Made by a program: the position numbers and the translations under genes. Below the pieces are notes generated by a model. That model saw only the letters and a list, made by a program, of their open reading frames with translations, did no database searches and was not told where the DNA came from. Shown piece by piece: positions 8,401 to 16,430 of a stretch of DNA of 29,530 bases. The stretch is from CAZEAN01 sp964510225 (lineage in GTDB: Bacteria; Planctomycetota; Planctomycetia; Isosphaerales; Isosphaeraceae). Position 1 is the first letter of the stretch. Each line of letters begins with the position of its first letter. The DNA lies in contig CAZEAN010000074.1 in NCBI GenBank assembly GCA_964510225.1, positions 1 to 29,530 on the forward strand. The letters are read 5' to 3'.

Positions 8401-10784
8401 GCACCAATCTGGCTACCTGTGACGGTTGAGATAACCTTCCGGCGTAGCAGTCCGAAGGTCTCATGCTCTAGATGTGCAGCCAAGAGTGGAACGGCATCGG
8501 CGACCAAGGGGGAGTGAAACGCATGAGAAACAGGTAGGCGTACCCCGGAATACTTCGTACCCTGGAGCCGGACCAAGAGATCTTCGATCGATCGAACCTG
8601 CCCTGAGATCACAGTTTGTTGCGGCCCATTCAGACCTGCAATCACGAAGGGCTCACCTGCGACCAAGTCCGCAACCTCACTTGGTGCTGCATGAAGGCTA
8701 GCCATGGCGCCATTGTGATCCCCATGTTCAGCCATAGCTCGACCGCGTGCTTGCGCAATCCGAAACAGCGCGGTGTCGTCAATCGCTCCACCCCAGCAAA
8801 GAGCGGACAACTCACCGAGACTATGTCCGATGGCAACCTCAGCCTCCAGACCGAGCCGATTCAGTACAAGCATGGCTGAAGCTGTAGAGGCCGCAATCGC
8901 AGGCTGAGCAATGTTGGTGGAATCAGACACATGGTCGGAAAGGAAGGGGAGTGTGGCATAGTATGAGTCAACCTGCTCGAATCGCTTGCGCCATATTCCT
9001 CCATCCAAACGCACTGGCGACCCTTGACCAGGAAACAAGAAACCGAGCCGAGGAGGCTCCACACCGAATCCTAGAAAAACTCCCTGTTGTGGATCGAGTC
9101 GGAGTTCAGGGGAACCCTCAAGCCATGCGCGAAGGAGGGTGAGTCGCCCAACGAGTTCTGCAGGAGTCGAAGCAACAATAGAGCCTCGGACCCGTGGAGT
9201 CCCGTTAAGCCTTCGAGCGAGTTCGGCAGCAAGGTCAGCGAGTTCAGCTCTCGCGAGATGTTGGCCGGTATCCAAGAGTTGATCGATCAGTGTTTGTAAC
9301 TCTTGAATATTGCCTGCACCGAGTAGTAGGAGCTCTGCATCTTGCACCGAGTGAAGGAGTTTTTGGGTGTGGTTATTGATGCCTCGGTCTCGTTTTACCG
9401 AGGTCCCTTCGATCGTGATATGGGCATTGATCCCGCCGAATCCCATACCGCTTACTCCGGCACGAACAGGAATGTCGCGCGGCCACGGAGATCCATCCGT
9501 CAGGGTTCGTAAGACAGGGTTGTCTGCCAGAAGTTCGGGATGTGGATCGCTGCATCCGGCCGTTGGTGGCAACACCTGATTATCAACGGCCATGATCGCT
9601 TTGATTAGACCTGCAACTCCTGCAGCGGCTTTGGTATGGCCAATAAGTGCCTTTACCGAACCAATTGCGGCAGGGTGGGTAGAGCCTGCTTCGTGCCGAG
9701 CAACAATCAGAGCCTTTAACTCGGTCGCATCTCCGACGGCTGTTCCGGTTCCATGCCCTTCAAAGTAACCAATCGTGTCGATTCCATAGCCTGACCGCTT
9801 GTAAGCCCGTCGAAGTGCTAAGAGCTGCCCTTCGATTTTTGGCCGGGTAATCCCACCACTCCCGTCAGAAGAGATTCCCCAACCTCGGATCGTGGCGTAC
9901 GAGGTGAGACTGAGGCTCCGAGCCTCCTCAGAGCGCATCAGGACAACAATGCCACACCCTTCACCGGGCCAGAATCCAGCGGAACGTGAGTCAAAGACCC
10001 GCATTTCATCGTTGGCGAGGGCATTGGTCTTGGCAAAACCAACAAGCTCGAATGGATCAAGGCTTAGGTCAACACCACCCACGATTGCGACATCAAGATC
10101 TCCTGACGCTAACGCCGAGCACCCATGAGAGACCGCCAAGAGTGATGAGGCACAGGCTCCGTCAACGGTATAGCCGCCTCCGTTCAAATCGAAATGGGCA
10201 CAAATCCTTCCCGCGATTGTGTTCGAGAGTCCACCTGCGAGTGATTCCTCATCGATCGGAGGGAATGGGGCTTTGTATTGTGCTTCGAGGTTGGAGAGAA
10301 ATGAAAGACGTCGATCGTGAGCCCAACCCGAGTCGGTCAAAGCGGCGTCGACTACACGACGCACATAGGGCCAGCGTAAACGCAAGATGTTTGCGCGTGA
10401 GAACTCTCCGGTCAACGTATTACCTAGAAACACCCCTGTTGATTCCTTAGGCAGTCGAGGCCCATCAAGTCCTGCACTCGCGAGCGCACGATGAGCAACA
10501 TCAAGTGCCAACCAGTGGGCATAATCAGCGGATCGGAAAGTGTTTCCTGCGACCTTATACTTGACTCGATCGAACTCATAGTCCCGAATCACTGCAACCT
10601 CGGAAGCGTAGGTCCGGTCCATTGCAGCTCGATCGGTAGAATAGTAGTCTTGCAGTGAGAGACGTTCGGTGGGGATTCGACGGAATGATCTCCGACAAGC
10701 GAGTACGTTCTCCCAGAGTTCGCTTGGTGAGTGAGCATCGGGATACTCACAAGCCATTCCAACGATTGAGATGGAAACTGTCAT
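5451..10784 (-). CDS. pksE: Enediyne polyketide synthase, iterative type I (PKSE), KS-AT-ACP-KR-DH
   Basis: A 1,777-residue iterative type I PKS that builds the linear polyene precursor of an enediyne core from acetyl/malonyl units. Ketosynthase, about 1-460: C211 in VDGACASSLL, H344 in FEGHGTGTAVGD, H383 in IGHTKAAAGV. AT domain, about 575-870: GFLFPGQGSP and S655 in AIGHSLGELSA. ACP, about 935-1015: S972 in LLSDLHLNSISVGQL, the PKSE-specific carrier motif. Ketoreductase, about 1200-1400: VVSGGGKGIAAE, then S1342, Y1355 and N1359. Dehydratase, about 1465-1700: H1485 in YLNDHVFEKERLLPAV. There is no enoyl reductase or methyltransferase, as expected. The ATG at 10784 overlaps the unbU stop (ATGA). 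The protein ends at a TAG exactly before the PPT domain that the family normally carries. Confidence 0.97.
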   Translation of the reverse strand: MTVSISIVGMACEYPDAHSPSELWENVLACRRSFRRIPTERLSLQDYYSTDRAAMDRTYASEVAVIRDYEFDRVKYKVAGNTFRSADYAHWLALDVAHRALASAGLDGPRLPKESTGVFLGNTLTGEFSRANILRLRWPYVRRVVDAALTDSGWAHDRRLSFLSNLEAQYKAPFPPIDEESLAGGLSNTIAGRICAHFDLNGGGYTVDGACASSLLAVSHGCSALASGDLDVAIVGGVDLSLDPFELVGFAKTNALANDEMRVFDSRSAGFWPGEGCGIVVLMRSEEARSLSLTSYATIRGWGISSDGSGGITRPKIEGQLLALRRAYKRSGYGIDTIGYFEGHGTGTAVGDATELKALIVARHEAGSTHPAAIGSVKALIGHTKAAAGVAGLIKAIMAVDNQVLPPTAGCSDPHPELLADNPVLRTLTDGSPWPRDIPVRAGVSGMGFGGINAHITIEGTSVKRDRGINNHTQKLLHSVQDAELLLLGAGNIQELQTLIDQLLDTGQHLARAELADLAAELARRLNGTPRVRGSIVASTPAELVGRLTLLRAWLEGSPELRLDPQQGVFLGFGVEPPRLGFLFPGQGSPVRLDGGIWRKRFEQVDSYYATLPFLSDHVSDSTNIAQPAIAASTASAMLVLNRLGLEAEVAIGHSLGELSALCWGGAIDDTALFRIAQARGRAMAEHGDHNGAMASLHAAPSEVADLVAGEPFVIAGLNGPQQTVISGQVRSIEDLLVRLQGTKYSGVRLPVSHAFHSPLVADAVPLLAAHLEHETFGLLRRKVISTVTGSQIGASTCLPELLCRQITAPVQFYPAWQSTESEVDLWIEVGPGKVLSGLVSSMGGTAISVDASGPSLRGLLTALGATFALGSSWNHHALFGDRFTRPIALDRRPSFFVNPCELAPASSSTPTEADLAASTIGTNGKPSTGTDHGLQESVPELVRTLVAERAELPKHVVQDDHRLLSDLHLNSISVGQLVIEATRRLGLSPPVAPTVLADATIRQVVDALGEMAANPNATTAEGSADLIAGIGPWIRAFEVSHKVDPCPPPSVSRNFTPGECRVVAPRDHPLAIPLQDALRRLETVNGVVVCLPPVHNNESLSLLLEGARSILSLEGPRFFGLLKEGGCGAAFARSLHLEIPDVSTCVVDLPIKSTHALDWFLSEVQATRHYNEAVYDSQGMRRVPILQPVRSGSVESMIPPINHNDHLVVSGGGKGIAAECSLALARETGVRLTLLGRSSADSDRELSENLRRMEAFGLSVNYIQADVTKHSSVQAAIVRAVTRFGPVTALLHGAGSNFPKRLSDLDMSSIQRTLAPKVDGLNNLLGAVDHDQLRLLVTFGSIIARVGMRGEADYALANEWLTHQTEAFQLEHPSCTCLSLEWSVWSGVGMGERLGSLDTLIREGITPIPPETGASIFTDLITHPPRSSAVVVTGRFGDPPTIRLGDPDLPFLRFLEQTQVCYPGVELVVDSDLTIDTDPYLNDHVFEKERLLPAVVGLEAMAQAASALLGRPGRLIFEDVHFDRPVSIPVQESVTIRLAALVTESDTVDIALRCSTTNYRADHFRTRCRFVDPSSDFLGSDDAPLGGNPYCSSSTISLDPVNDLYGTVLFQSGRFRRIASYKQLTATECFAQINDGNSDPWFSQFLPKEFLLGDPATRDAAIHAIQACIPHRILLPLRVARISLDLTSKWTSGWIKAVERSSDGSTFVYDLAIYDQMGQVRERWEGLQLRSMQGSGYRGPWPVPLLGPYLQRYRQELIPGSSTSIVVTRDAQASVT

Positions 10785-11728
10785 CGGTGAGCAGCCTCCA
10801 ATGAAACGGAGAGCGGTACAGGATTCGCCATCGGTTCAGGTTGACGATTCCATCGATGGATCGTGGCCTGATGTCCAGCGATCGCGAGTAACCCAAGTGT
10901 CCGGATTGCCGAAACTGTCAGTAATGCGAAGAATAATCCAAAGACTACGTGTGTTATCATTAGTATTGCATACACAATAGCGACAGAAAGACCGAAGATG
11001 AATTGGCCAAGAGGTGAACGAGGTGTAGTTCCAGGATCTGTCACCATGTAAAACGTGAACAACAGAAAAGCCATTCCCGACATCGGTAATAATGCTGCGG
11101 TGATTGGCGTTTCGAACACAAGACTTCGCAGTACAGCTTGGAGGCCAAATCCTGCCAACCAACCGATAATGAGGGCAGCACGACCGGTAAACCGAGTATT
11201 CAGGAAAGTGCCAGAAAGAATCATTATCATGGGTAAGAGCCAATCACCAAGACCTGAGAGTGATTCTGTGAACTGGTAGGGAGGTGCGATCCCTACCCAG
11301 GGAAAAAGGAGCAATGTGATGGCGATTCCCGTATTTGAAGGATTAAGGCTGTGTTTCCATCCTCTACCCCGAGGGACACGCACCAAGACCTTCGAACCAA
11401 TCGCTACAGCAGATGCAAAGGCAATCGGTGCGAGCCGTGAGTTAGTGTAAAGCAACATTGAGACAGCAAGTCCAGTGATGTGGGCGGGCAATAGGAAGCT
11501 GATCAGTGCCCAGATTCCACCCTCAAACCTTCGAGGTCGCTGTTGTGCCCACGCGTTTATGGACTCCAGCAGCAACTCCATCGCATAAGCTGTTGCCAGT
11601 GCAACTGCTGGTTGCGCCCACGATTGCTCAAATCCCAGAACGGTGTGTCCAAGAATGTTGAGAATAGTAATGGCAATGGCGAAGCGCCAAAGGGCGGCGA
11701 GACGATTATCAACCGGGTGGGGTGTCAT
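10781..11728 (-). CDS. unbU: Enediyne cassette membrane protein UnbU (RnfD/NqrB-like)
   Basis: A 315-residue integral membrane protein with about eight hydrophobic helices. It lies in the cassette position of UnbU, a conserved membrane partner of PKSE distantly related to RnfD/NqrB subunits of ion-translocating oxidoreductases. GWKHSLNPSNTGIAI (about residues 124-138) and TFYMVTDPGTTPRSPLGQ (about 224-241) are the two conserved loops; the second lies where RnfD and NqrB have their covalent-FMN threonine region, so flavin attachment is conceivable but not shown. The biochemical role of UnbU is unresolved; transport or redox roles have been suggested. The start is 11 bases after the unbV stop, and the stop overlaps the pksE start by four bases, so translational coupling is likely. 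Confidence 0.9.
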   Translation of the reverse strand: MTPHPVDNRLAALWRFAIAITILNILGHTVLGFEQSWAQPAVALATAYAMELLLESINAWAQQRPRRFEGGIWALISFLLPAHITGLAVSMLLYTNSRLAPIAFASAVAIGSKVLVRVPRGRGWKHSLNPSNTGIAITLLLFPWVGIAPPYQFTESLSGLGDWLLPMIMILSGTFLNTRFTGRAALIIGWLAGFGLQAVLRSLVFETPITAALLPMSGMAFLLFTFYMVTDPGTTPRSPLGQFIFGLSVAIVYAILMITHVVFGLFFALLTVSAIRTLGLLAIAGHQATIHRWNRQPEPMANPVPLSVSLEAAHR

Positions 11729-11739
11729 CGGGAGTCCTA

Positions 11740-13713
11740 TCAGATTGAGTTGTCCTCAGAGATTGGCCAAGCGAGTTGGATGGTGTACCATCCTGGCTTG
11801 AGTTGGAGTTCTGTAGATTGTACTCTGCCATCTGGATCACGCCATCGAAGGTTGACCTTAAGCAACTTGCTCGGTGGGAATGCGCCGAGGCCGAAGTGAA
11901 GGTCCGAGCTTCGAACACCAGAGTGACCATTTCCACCATCTACCTGCGCGATGAAGTCGCTCGGTGTATCACCTGGAAGCGTCAGGGTTGCTTGTGCCCC
12001 TACAGCGGGCCGGCCCAGGGTATCAACATCAGGATGACCTGAGTGCGTGCTCGTCTGATGTACTCGCCCTTGGTCGAGTGGTAAGAGGAGGTGAAGTCCG
12101 AGGAACGAGCCTGGATTAGGGCAATTATTGTGATAGAAAGAGGAACTTTCCCACTGGTTCGCGACGGCAAAATCGAGTCGACCGTCACCATCTACGTCGG
12201 CAGTCGCGATCCCCCGACTCACCCCTGGTTCGTGGAGACCGAGTGCTGAGGACAGATCCACATAAGAGCCAGAATCGGATCGCACGAAGAATGGGTTCTG
12301 ATCATGACCACTCAAGTCGTCTCCCGATTGGAAGATCGGCCAACTTCCCGGATCACGTAATAAGTCATCGTTCCCCATGGCGAGTTCATGTAACTCTGGC
12401 CAACGATTGATCTTGCCTCTGACAAACCCGGTTGCTTGTATTGCCTCGAGGATCCCGTCGTTATCGAAATCTGCAAGACGAGCTTCCCATCCCCAACCAC
12501 TCCTTGAGAGGCCAAGCGATTCACTACTGTCAATGTAGGGAGCAATCCCTGATCTCAGTCGTTGATCAAAATCACCGGTAGAGATGAATGTAAAGTGACT
12601 TTCTTCGAGGGCGTACTCTGCTGCGATATTGCTCACGTAGATGTCGAGCCGACGATCATTATTGAGGTCACCGAAGTCGACACCCATCCCCTTGAACGAG
12701 TCTTTCCCAATCACCTTGGAACGGGGATCTAATAAGCCCCTTTGGCCTTCGAGTCGCGTAAATTTCAGCTCACCAGGAACGGAACGGTTGTGGAGTAAGC
12801 GATCCGGTCCAAAGTCGTTGGCAAAGTAGAGCTCGGGGAGGAGATCACCATCCAGATCAGCAGCACCCAAGGCCAACGTCCACGCATGGGCGACTTCTTG
12901 ATCAAATACCCCTTCTGCTTCACGAAACTTAAAGGACTCACCACCGTTTGTGGCGCAATCGGACCAGAGGAAGAGTCGGTTTCGGCCCCCGTTCGTCGCC
13001 CTCGACATCGAGTGCTGCATCACGGCCGCTCCGCTTGCATTACTATCGAGAATGTGTGAATCGTCCGGGAAGTAGTTCCCAAAGACGACATCGACGTGAC
13101 CATCACCATCGAAGTCTGCCGAGGTCGCAGCGTTGGTAAACCAGCGTGCCCTATGCTCGACAAGTTCGACGGGCCGATAACCAGCGTGACTCAAGTCACT
13201 TCCGTTCTGGTTGAGAAACACAATCGGGGTGCGGCCCCAGTAGTAAACCAAGAGATCGCGAGTCCCGTCCTCGTTCCAGTCACCGATCAGGCATCCCATG
13301 GGTGCCATGGTTTCAGGATCATAGTGCAACGGGGAGGGATCGAGTCCGAACGTTGGGTAACGACTTGGAGTGCCGGGAACTGGTGCGATCACGAGTCGAT
13401 CGATTCGCGTATCGACATAGGCAAGATCGTTAGGTAGTCCATCCCCATCGAGATCAGCGAGTGCTACGGCAGCACCGACCGACGAGATCCACGCTGAGAT
13501 TCGCTCCAGTGAAGGATGAACGGATCGAATCGACTGCCTCTCATAGCCTGCAAGTTCGGGTAGAGGATGATGGACAAAGCCGAATCGCTCGGCCAAGATC
13601 ACACGTTCGTGATTGGGAAGCACAGGGATTCGTGTGAAAAAGTAGAGTACAAGAATCACGACTGCTGCGGTGAACCCAGAAGCGAGTTGTCGAATGACTG
13701 GCCGTGCGTTCAT
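11740..13713 (-). CDS. unbV: Enediyne cassette protein UnbV (FG-GAP/VCBS repeats plus ASPIC/UnbV domain)
   Basis: A 657-residue protein with one N-terminal membrane anchor (about residues 10-28) and no lipobox, so the rest is probably outside the cytoplasm. At least seven Asp-rich, calcium-binding-type FG-GAP/VCBS motifs follow, for example ALADLDGDGLPND, SADFDGDGHVDVVFGNY, DFGDLNNDRRLDIYVSN and TADVDGDGRLDFAVANQW, consistent with a beta-propeller. The C-terminal part (about 560-650; GAQATLTLPGD, DLHFGLG, VNLRWRDPDG) is the ASPIC/UnbV domain named after this gene. UnbV proteins are conserved beside PKSE but have no settled function. CRTAC1-like paralogues are abundant in planctomycetes, so the cassette context is what specifies UnbV. 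The ATGA at 13710-13713 couples it to unbL. Confidence 0.92.
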   Translation of the reverse strand: MNARPVIRQLASGFTAAVVILVLYFFTRIPVLPNHERVILAERFGFVHHPLPELAGYERQSIRSVHPSLERISAWISSVGAAVALADLDGDGLPNDLAYVDTRIDRLVIAPVPGTPSRYPTFGLDPSPLHYDPETMAPMGCLIGDWNEDGTRDLLVYYWGRTPIVFLNQNGSDLSHAGYRPVELVEHRARWFTNAATSADFDGDGHVDVVFGNYFPDDSHILDSNASGAAVMQHSMSRATNGGRNRLFLWSDCATNGGESFKFREAEGVFDQEVAHAWTLALGAADLDGDLLPELYFANDFGPDRLLHNRSVPGELKFTRLEGQRGLLDPRSKVIGKDSFKGMGVDFGDLNNDRRLDIYVSNIAAEYALEESHFTFISTGDFDQRLRSGIAPYIDSSESLGLSRSGWGWEARLADFDNDGILEAIQATGFVRGKINRWPELHELAMGNDDLLRDPGSWPIFQSGDDLSGHDQNPFFVRSDSGSYVDLSSALGLHEPGVSRGIATADVDGDGRLDFAVANQWESSSFYHNNCPNPGSFLGLHLLLPLDQGRVHQTSTHSGHPDVDTLGRPAVGAQATLTLPGDTPSDFIAQVDGGNGHSGVRSSDLHFGLGAFPPSKLLKVNLRWRDPDGRVQSTELQLKPGWYTIQLAWPISEDNSI

Positions 13714-14666
13714 AGAGGCGTACTCTCCTGGATGAACTGTTCCTTAATTCGTGAACGCCACGTCGCAAACGAAGGGTCATCACCATCCTCGGGGAGGTTT
13801 TCGAGAGCTTGGTCGGTGAGATAAGCGGCTTCCTCAGCTGAGCAATTGCACAGAATCTGGCAAGCGAACTCCGTATGCTCAGTCGGATTCTGGGCACGTT
13901 CACGAGCCTTCGCAGCAAAGGCGGCACCTTGTGCCAATTGACTGCGGTACTCTCCTGAACTGTGAACGAGTCTCTCGATTTCAGATCGACTACGGCCACC
14001 GGCGTATGTGCAGGCTAATCCAATACCACTCCAGAGGTCAGGTTGCCGATCCCTGGCGAATGAATTGAGCCTACTGTTGATGGCATCAACGTCGCCCCCT
14101 TCGACGAACCAGAGGCTCCTCCCTAACCCTTGGTCGAAGGCATTACGTTGATAGCCTGTGAGTCGAGAGGGCCTTTCCTGTCGATCGAACGAACGGCTGA
14201 CGTGGAAGTATCCCTCATGAAACCCGAAACCATCGACAGCGAGCCAACGGAGGAGTGGGTCTAAACGTGACAGCGACTTCTGAAGATTCAGATTGAGCCG
14301 TGCCATTGCCCAACCAGCACCGACATGGATCAGATACGTGTGCTGCTTGCCCTGGTCCGAGATAAATGCAGTGAGATGATTACGATGCCCAACCCAAATC
14401 GAGTCGAGCAGCGTCAGCGCCATCGCTGCACCTTCGTACGCGTAGCCACGGAACTCGAGGGTGATCTTGTTGAGCTCTTGAGCGAGGGTCACGGGAGAAC
14501 ACTCTTTTAGTGCGAGTCGATAGCCTCGTATGAAGGTTCTCCCGACGTATTCCAAGTGTTGTTGGATGGAAGGATCGCTAGTCCGAAATCCTCGGCGCTT
14601 GAAGGAGGCCTCTTCCTCCGATATCCCAAAAAGACCTCGTCGTAGAACTCCGATGAATCCCGCCAC
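13710..14666 (-). CDS. unbL: Enediyne cassette protein UnbL (DUF1702)
   Basis: First gene of the cassette, 318 residues from GTG 14666. Family marks include LRRGLFGISEEEASFKRRGF at the N-terminus, FRGYAYEGAAMALTLLDS, YLIHVGAGWAMARL, LLRWLAVDGFGFHEGYFH, FDQGLGRSLWFV and DLWSGIGLACTYAGG, the pattern of DUF1702 proteins found beside PKSE. The open frame extends to 14750, but the added 28 residues are basic and unconserved, whereas GTG 14666 follows GGGAGG with nine bases between, so I prefer the shorter form. It lacks a signal peptide and membrane segments and is probably cytoplasmic. Its function is unknown. Its stop overlaps the unbV start by four bases. Confidence 0.93.
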   Translation of the reverse strand: MAGFIGVLRRGLFGISEEEASFKRRGFRTSDPSIQQHLEYVGRTFIRGYRLALKECSPVTLAQELNKITLEFRGYAYEGAAMALTLLDSIWVGHRNHLTAFISDQGKQHTYLIHVGAGWAMARLNLNLQKSLSRLDPLLRWLAVDGFGFHEGYFHVSRSFDRQERPSRLTGYQRNAFDQGLGRSLWFVEGGDVDAINSRLNSFARDRQPDLWSGIGLACTYAGGRSRSEIERLVHSSGEYRSQLAQGAAFAAKARERAQNPTEHTEFACQILCNCSAEEAAYLTDQALENLPEDGDDPSFATWRSRIKEQFIQESTPL

Positions 14667-15099
14667 GTTACTCGTCCTCCCTTTTGCCAGACTTGACCTA
14701 CCAGTCGATCCACTCAAGCGACTCGGTCTTAAAGTCTTGTTCCGCATCACAAGAGAACATCCGAAGTTGTAGAATTTAAAAGATGTGTGGATAACTGCTG
14801 GCTGTTTGTGGGAGTGAGCCAGCCAGTCTAATGTGGAATTGCGACAGCTTGATTACTCAAGCCAGAGTCCCAAGTCGATGAAGAAGAACACTGTGACGAG
14901 GATCACATCGTAAAGCAGAATCGATGTGATCACTCGCCCGAGAACCCAAAGAGCGACGGGACTCTATGACCATTCGTCACCAATGCAATGATCGCCAGGG
15001 TTTCTTGGTGACCCCAGGTGGGGACCAATTGGTGAGTGCAGAGTCTTGCCCCGACTCACCTTCTGAAGTAGTTGTTCGAGGTTCGAACAGCTACGGTGA
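14667..15099. other. Upstream region of the enediyne cassette, with a possible 26-residue hydrophobic peptide
   Basis: This stretch must hold the cassette promoter, but I see no convincing -35/-10 pair. The only coding-like item is on the minus strand: a frame from GTG 14933 to TAA 14853 giving a strongly hydrophobic peptide (MITSILLYDVILVTVFFF then IDLGLWLE). The frame is closed by TAG a few codons upstream, so it is either a very small membrane peptide or the last bit of a lost gene. Nothing else is recognisable. Confidence 0.25.
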
Positions 15100-15903
15100 T
15101 TAAGCCCAACGTTTCCGTACTTGTCGAAAACCAACAATGCCAATCCCACCGAGTCCGACGAGTATGATCGTCGATGGTTCCGGATTCGCCGTGATAGTTC
15201 GGTGAACGTGATCTGGGCCGTGTCTCGCAATCCCAGTAAAGAAGTCGTGAGTGGTGTCGATTCCGTTGAGCAAGTGATTCACGCCCATGATCAAGGGTGT
15301 TCCAGGTCGTGGTTCACGAGTCCACGTACTGCCGAACGATTCAAGGCGAATCGGGATCCCCTCAATCATGATCCCAGAGTCTTCCCCTTCGAAAACAATT
15401 GAAAAGTCGAGCACTGAATCAAATAATCCTACGTTCATATCATCAAAACTAATCGTCATGTTACTGTTCCCTGAATCTTGGTCCAGAGAAACAAGAACAC
15501 GTTCGTTGGTCGAACCACCGATACTCGAAAGATCGAGAGCAGACTCACTACGCAACGACAAAGCTACCATCTCGAGCGGGATAGTGACCGATGGTAAAGC
15601 GTTTCCAGGGTTATTTGCTTCTTGGAGTCGTCGGACGATTGCACTCGTCGTACCTAAGCCGTGAACAACACCCGTTGTGCCACCGAAATCAAAACTATCA
15701 ATCCGAACGCCTCGGAATGGCTGAAGCCCCAGATTCTGGAGTTCAGGAGGCGCATTGGTCAGCTCGCCAAAATCGAAGATCGCGCTGCGAGTGTCGAGGA
15801 GGTCGAATCCGGGAGCCACAATGAAGTCAGCTCGACAGTGTGTTGTAAGGGAAAGAACCAGCGCAACGATAAATGTGGGAGCAAGAGAGTGGGCGGCTCT
15901 CAT
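15100..15903 (-). CDS. PEP-CTERM sorted secreted protein
   Basis: A 267-residue exported protein. The signal peptide is residues 1-25 (ending THCRADF). The C-terminus has the full PEP-CTERM tripartite signal: NPEPST, a hydrophobic helix ILVGLGGIGIVGF, and the basic tail RQVRKRW. Such proteins are processed by an exosortase and belong to exopolysaccharide or biofilm-associated surface systems; no exosortase is in the window. The body (30-235) is Gly/Asp/Ser-rich and probably beta-stranded, with no domain I recognise. AAGGAA stands nine bases before ATG 15903. It has the same orientation as the enediyne cassette but lies over 400 bases upstream of it, so it is probably a separate unit. Confidence 0.88.
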   Translation of the reverse strand: MRAAHSLAPTFIVALVLSLTTHCRADFIVAPGFDLLDTRSAIFDFGELTNAPPELQNLGLQPFRGVRIDSFDFGGTTGVVHGLGTTSAIVRRLQEANNPGNALPSVTIPLEMVALSLRSESALDLSSIGGSTNERVLVSLDQDSGNSNMTISFDDMNVGLFDSVLDFSIVFEGEDSGIMIEGIPIRLESFGSTWTREPRPGTPLIMGVNHLLNGIDTTHDFFTGIARHGPDHVHRTITANPEPSTIILVGLGGIGIVGFRQVRKRWA

Positions 15904-16194
15904 GGAGAAGTTCCTTGGAAAAGGTCCTGGGGTGATCTGTTCCTCGAAATCTTTGGAGGATTTTGGGATCAGACGTGAATGTTGTTGTACAAAATGACTG
16001 CATCAAGAAGTCATTCAGCACAAACAAACATTCGATCGGCCGCTGATGCCGCGGTCAACTAAAATCTATCGATTCAAGTGTTGAAAAATTGCAACGTCTA
16101 ATGAATATGGATAACAGCATGGACATTTCTTCGGCGAGTTTGTTAGCTGTCTAAGATGTGTTCGAATTATCTCTTACGTGACTGAATGTTGATG
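15904..16194. other. Intergenic, AT-rich, no gene seen
   Basis: An AT-rich spacer upstream of the PEP-CTERM gene, presumably holding its promoter on the minus strand. No long frame, tRNA-like fold or clear promoter pair was seen in this stretch. Confidence 0.4.
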
Positions 16195-16430
16195 CTAATC
16201 TGAATACTGGCCTTGTAGCATAGGATCGATAATCTGGTGCCACGTCACGGAGGAGGCAGAATAGTACGCCAAGCCAATACTGGTCAGAAAGAGGTCGAGC
16301 CTGGGCCTCTTCTCTTTATAAGTCGGGTCGAGGAACAGATCCTGATATTCCGTCGGGAAGAGTGATCGCTGGTCGACGACCAGACCGGCTCCACACGCGA
16401 GTGCAGTCAATGAATGCTGGTCAACGACTC
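16195..16430 (-). pseudogene. Possible C-terminal remnant of an unidentified gene
   Basis: The last roughly 75 codons of a minus-strand frame ending at 16195 read like real protein: DPTYKEKRPRLDLFLTSIGL, AYYSASSVTWHQIIDPMLQG. Upstream of about 16430 the same frame is only the antisense of the WD40-type gene, so this piece starts abruptly at the junction with that gene's truncated 5' side. I do not recognise the family. It could equally be a chance frame. Confidence 0.2.

Noticed and set aside
9986..10450. Plus-strand frame of 154 codons inside pksE
   Set aside because: Antisense to the ketosynthase domain; Arg/His-rich composition with no motif, while the opposite strand has unmistakable PKS residues.
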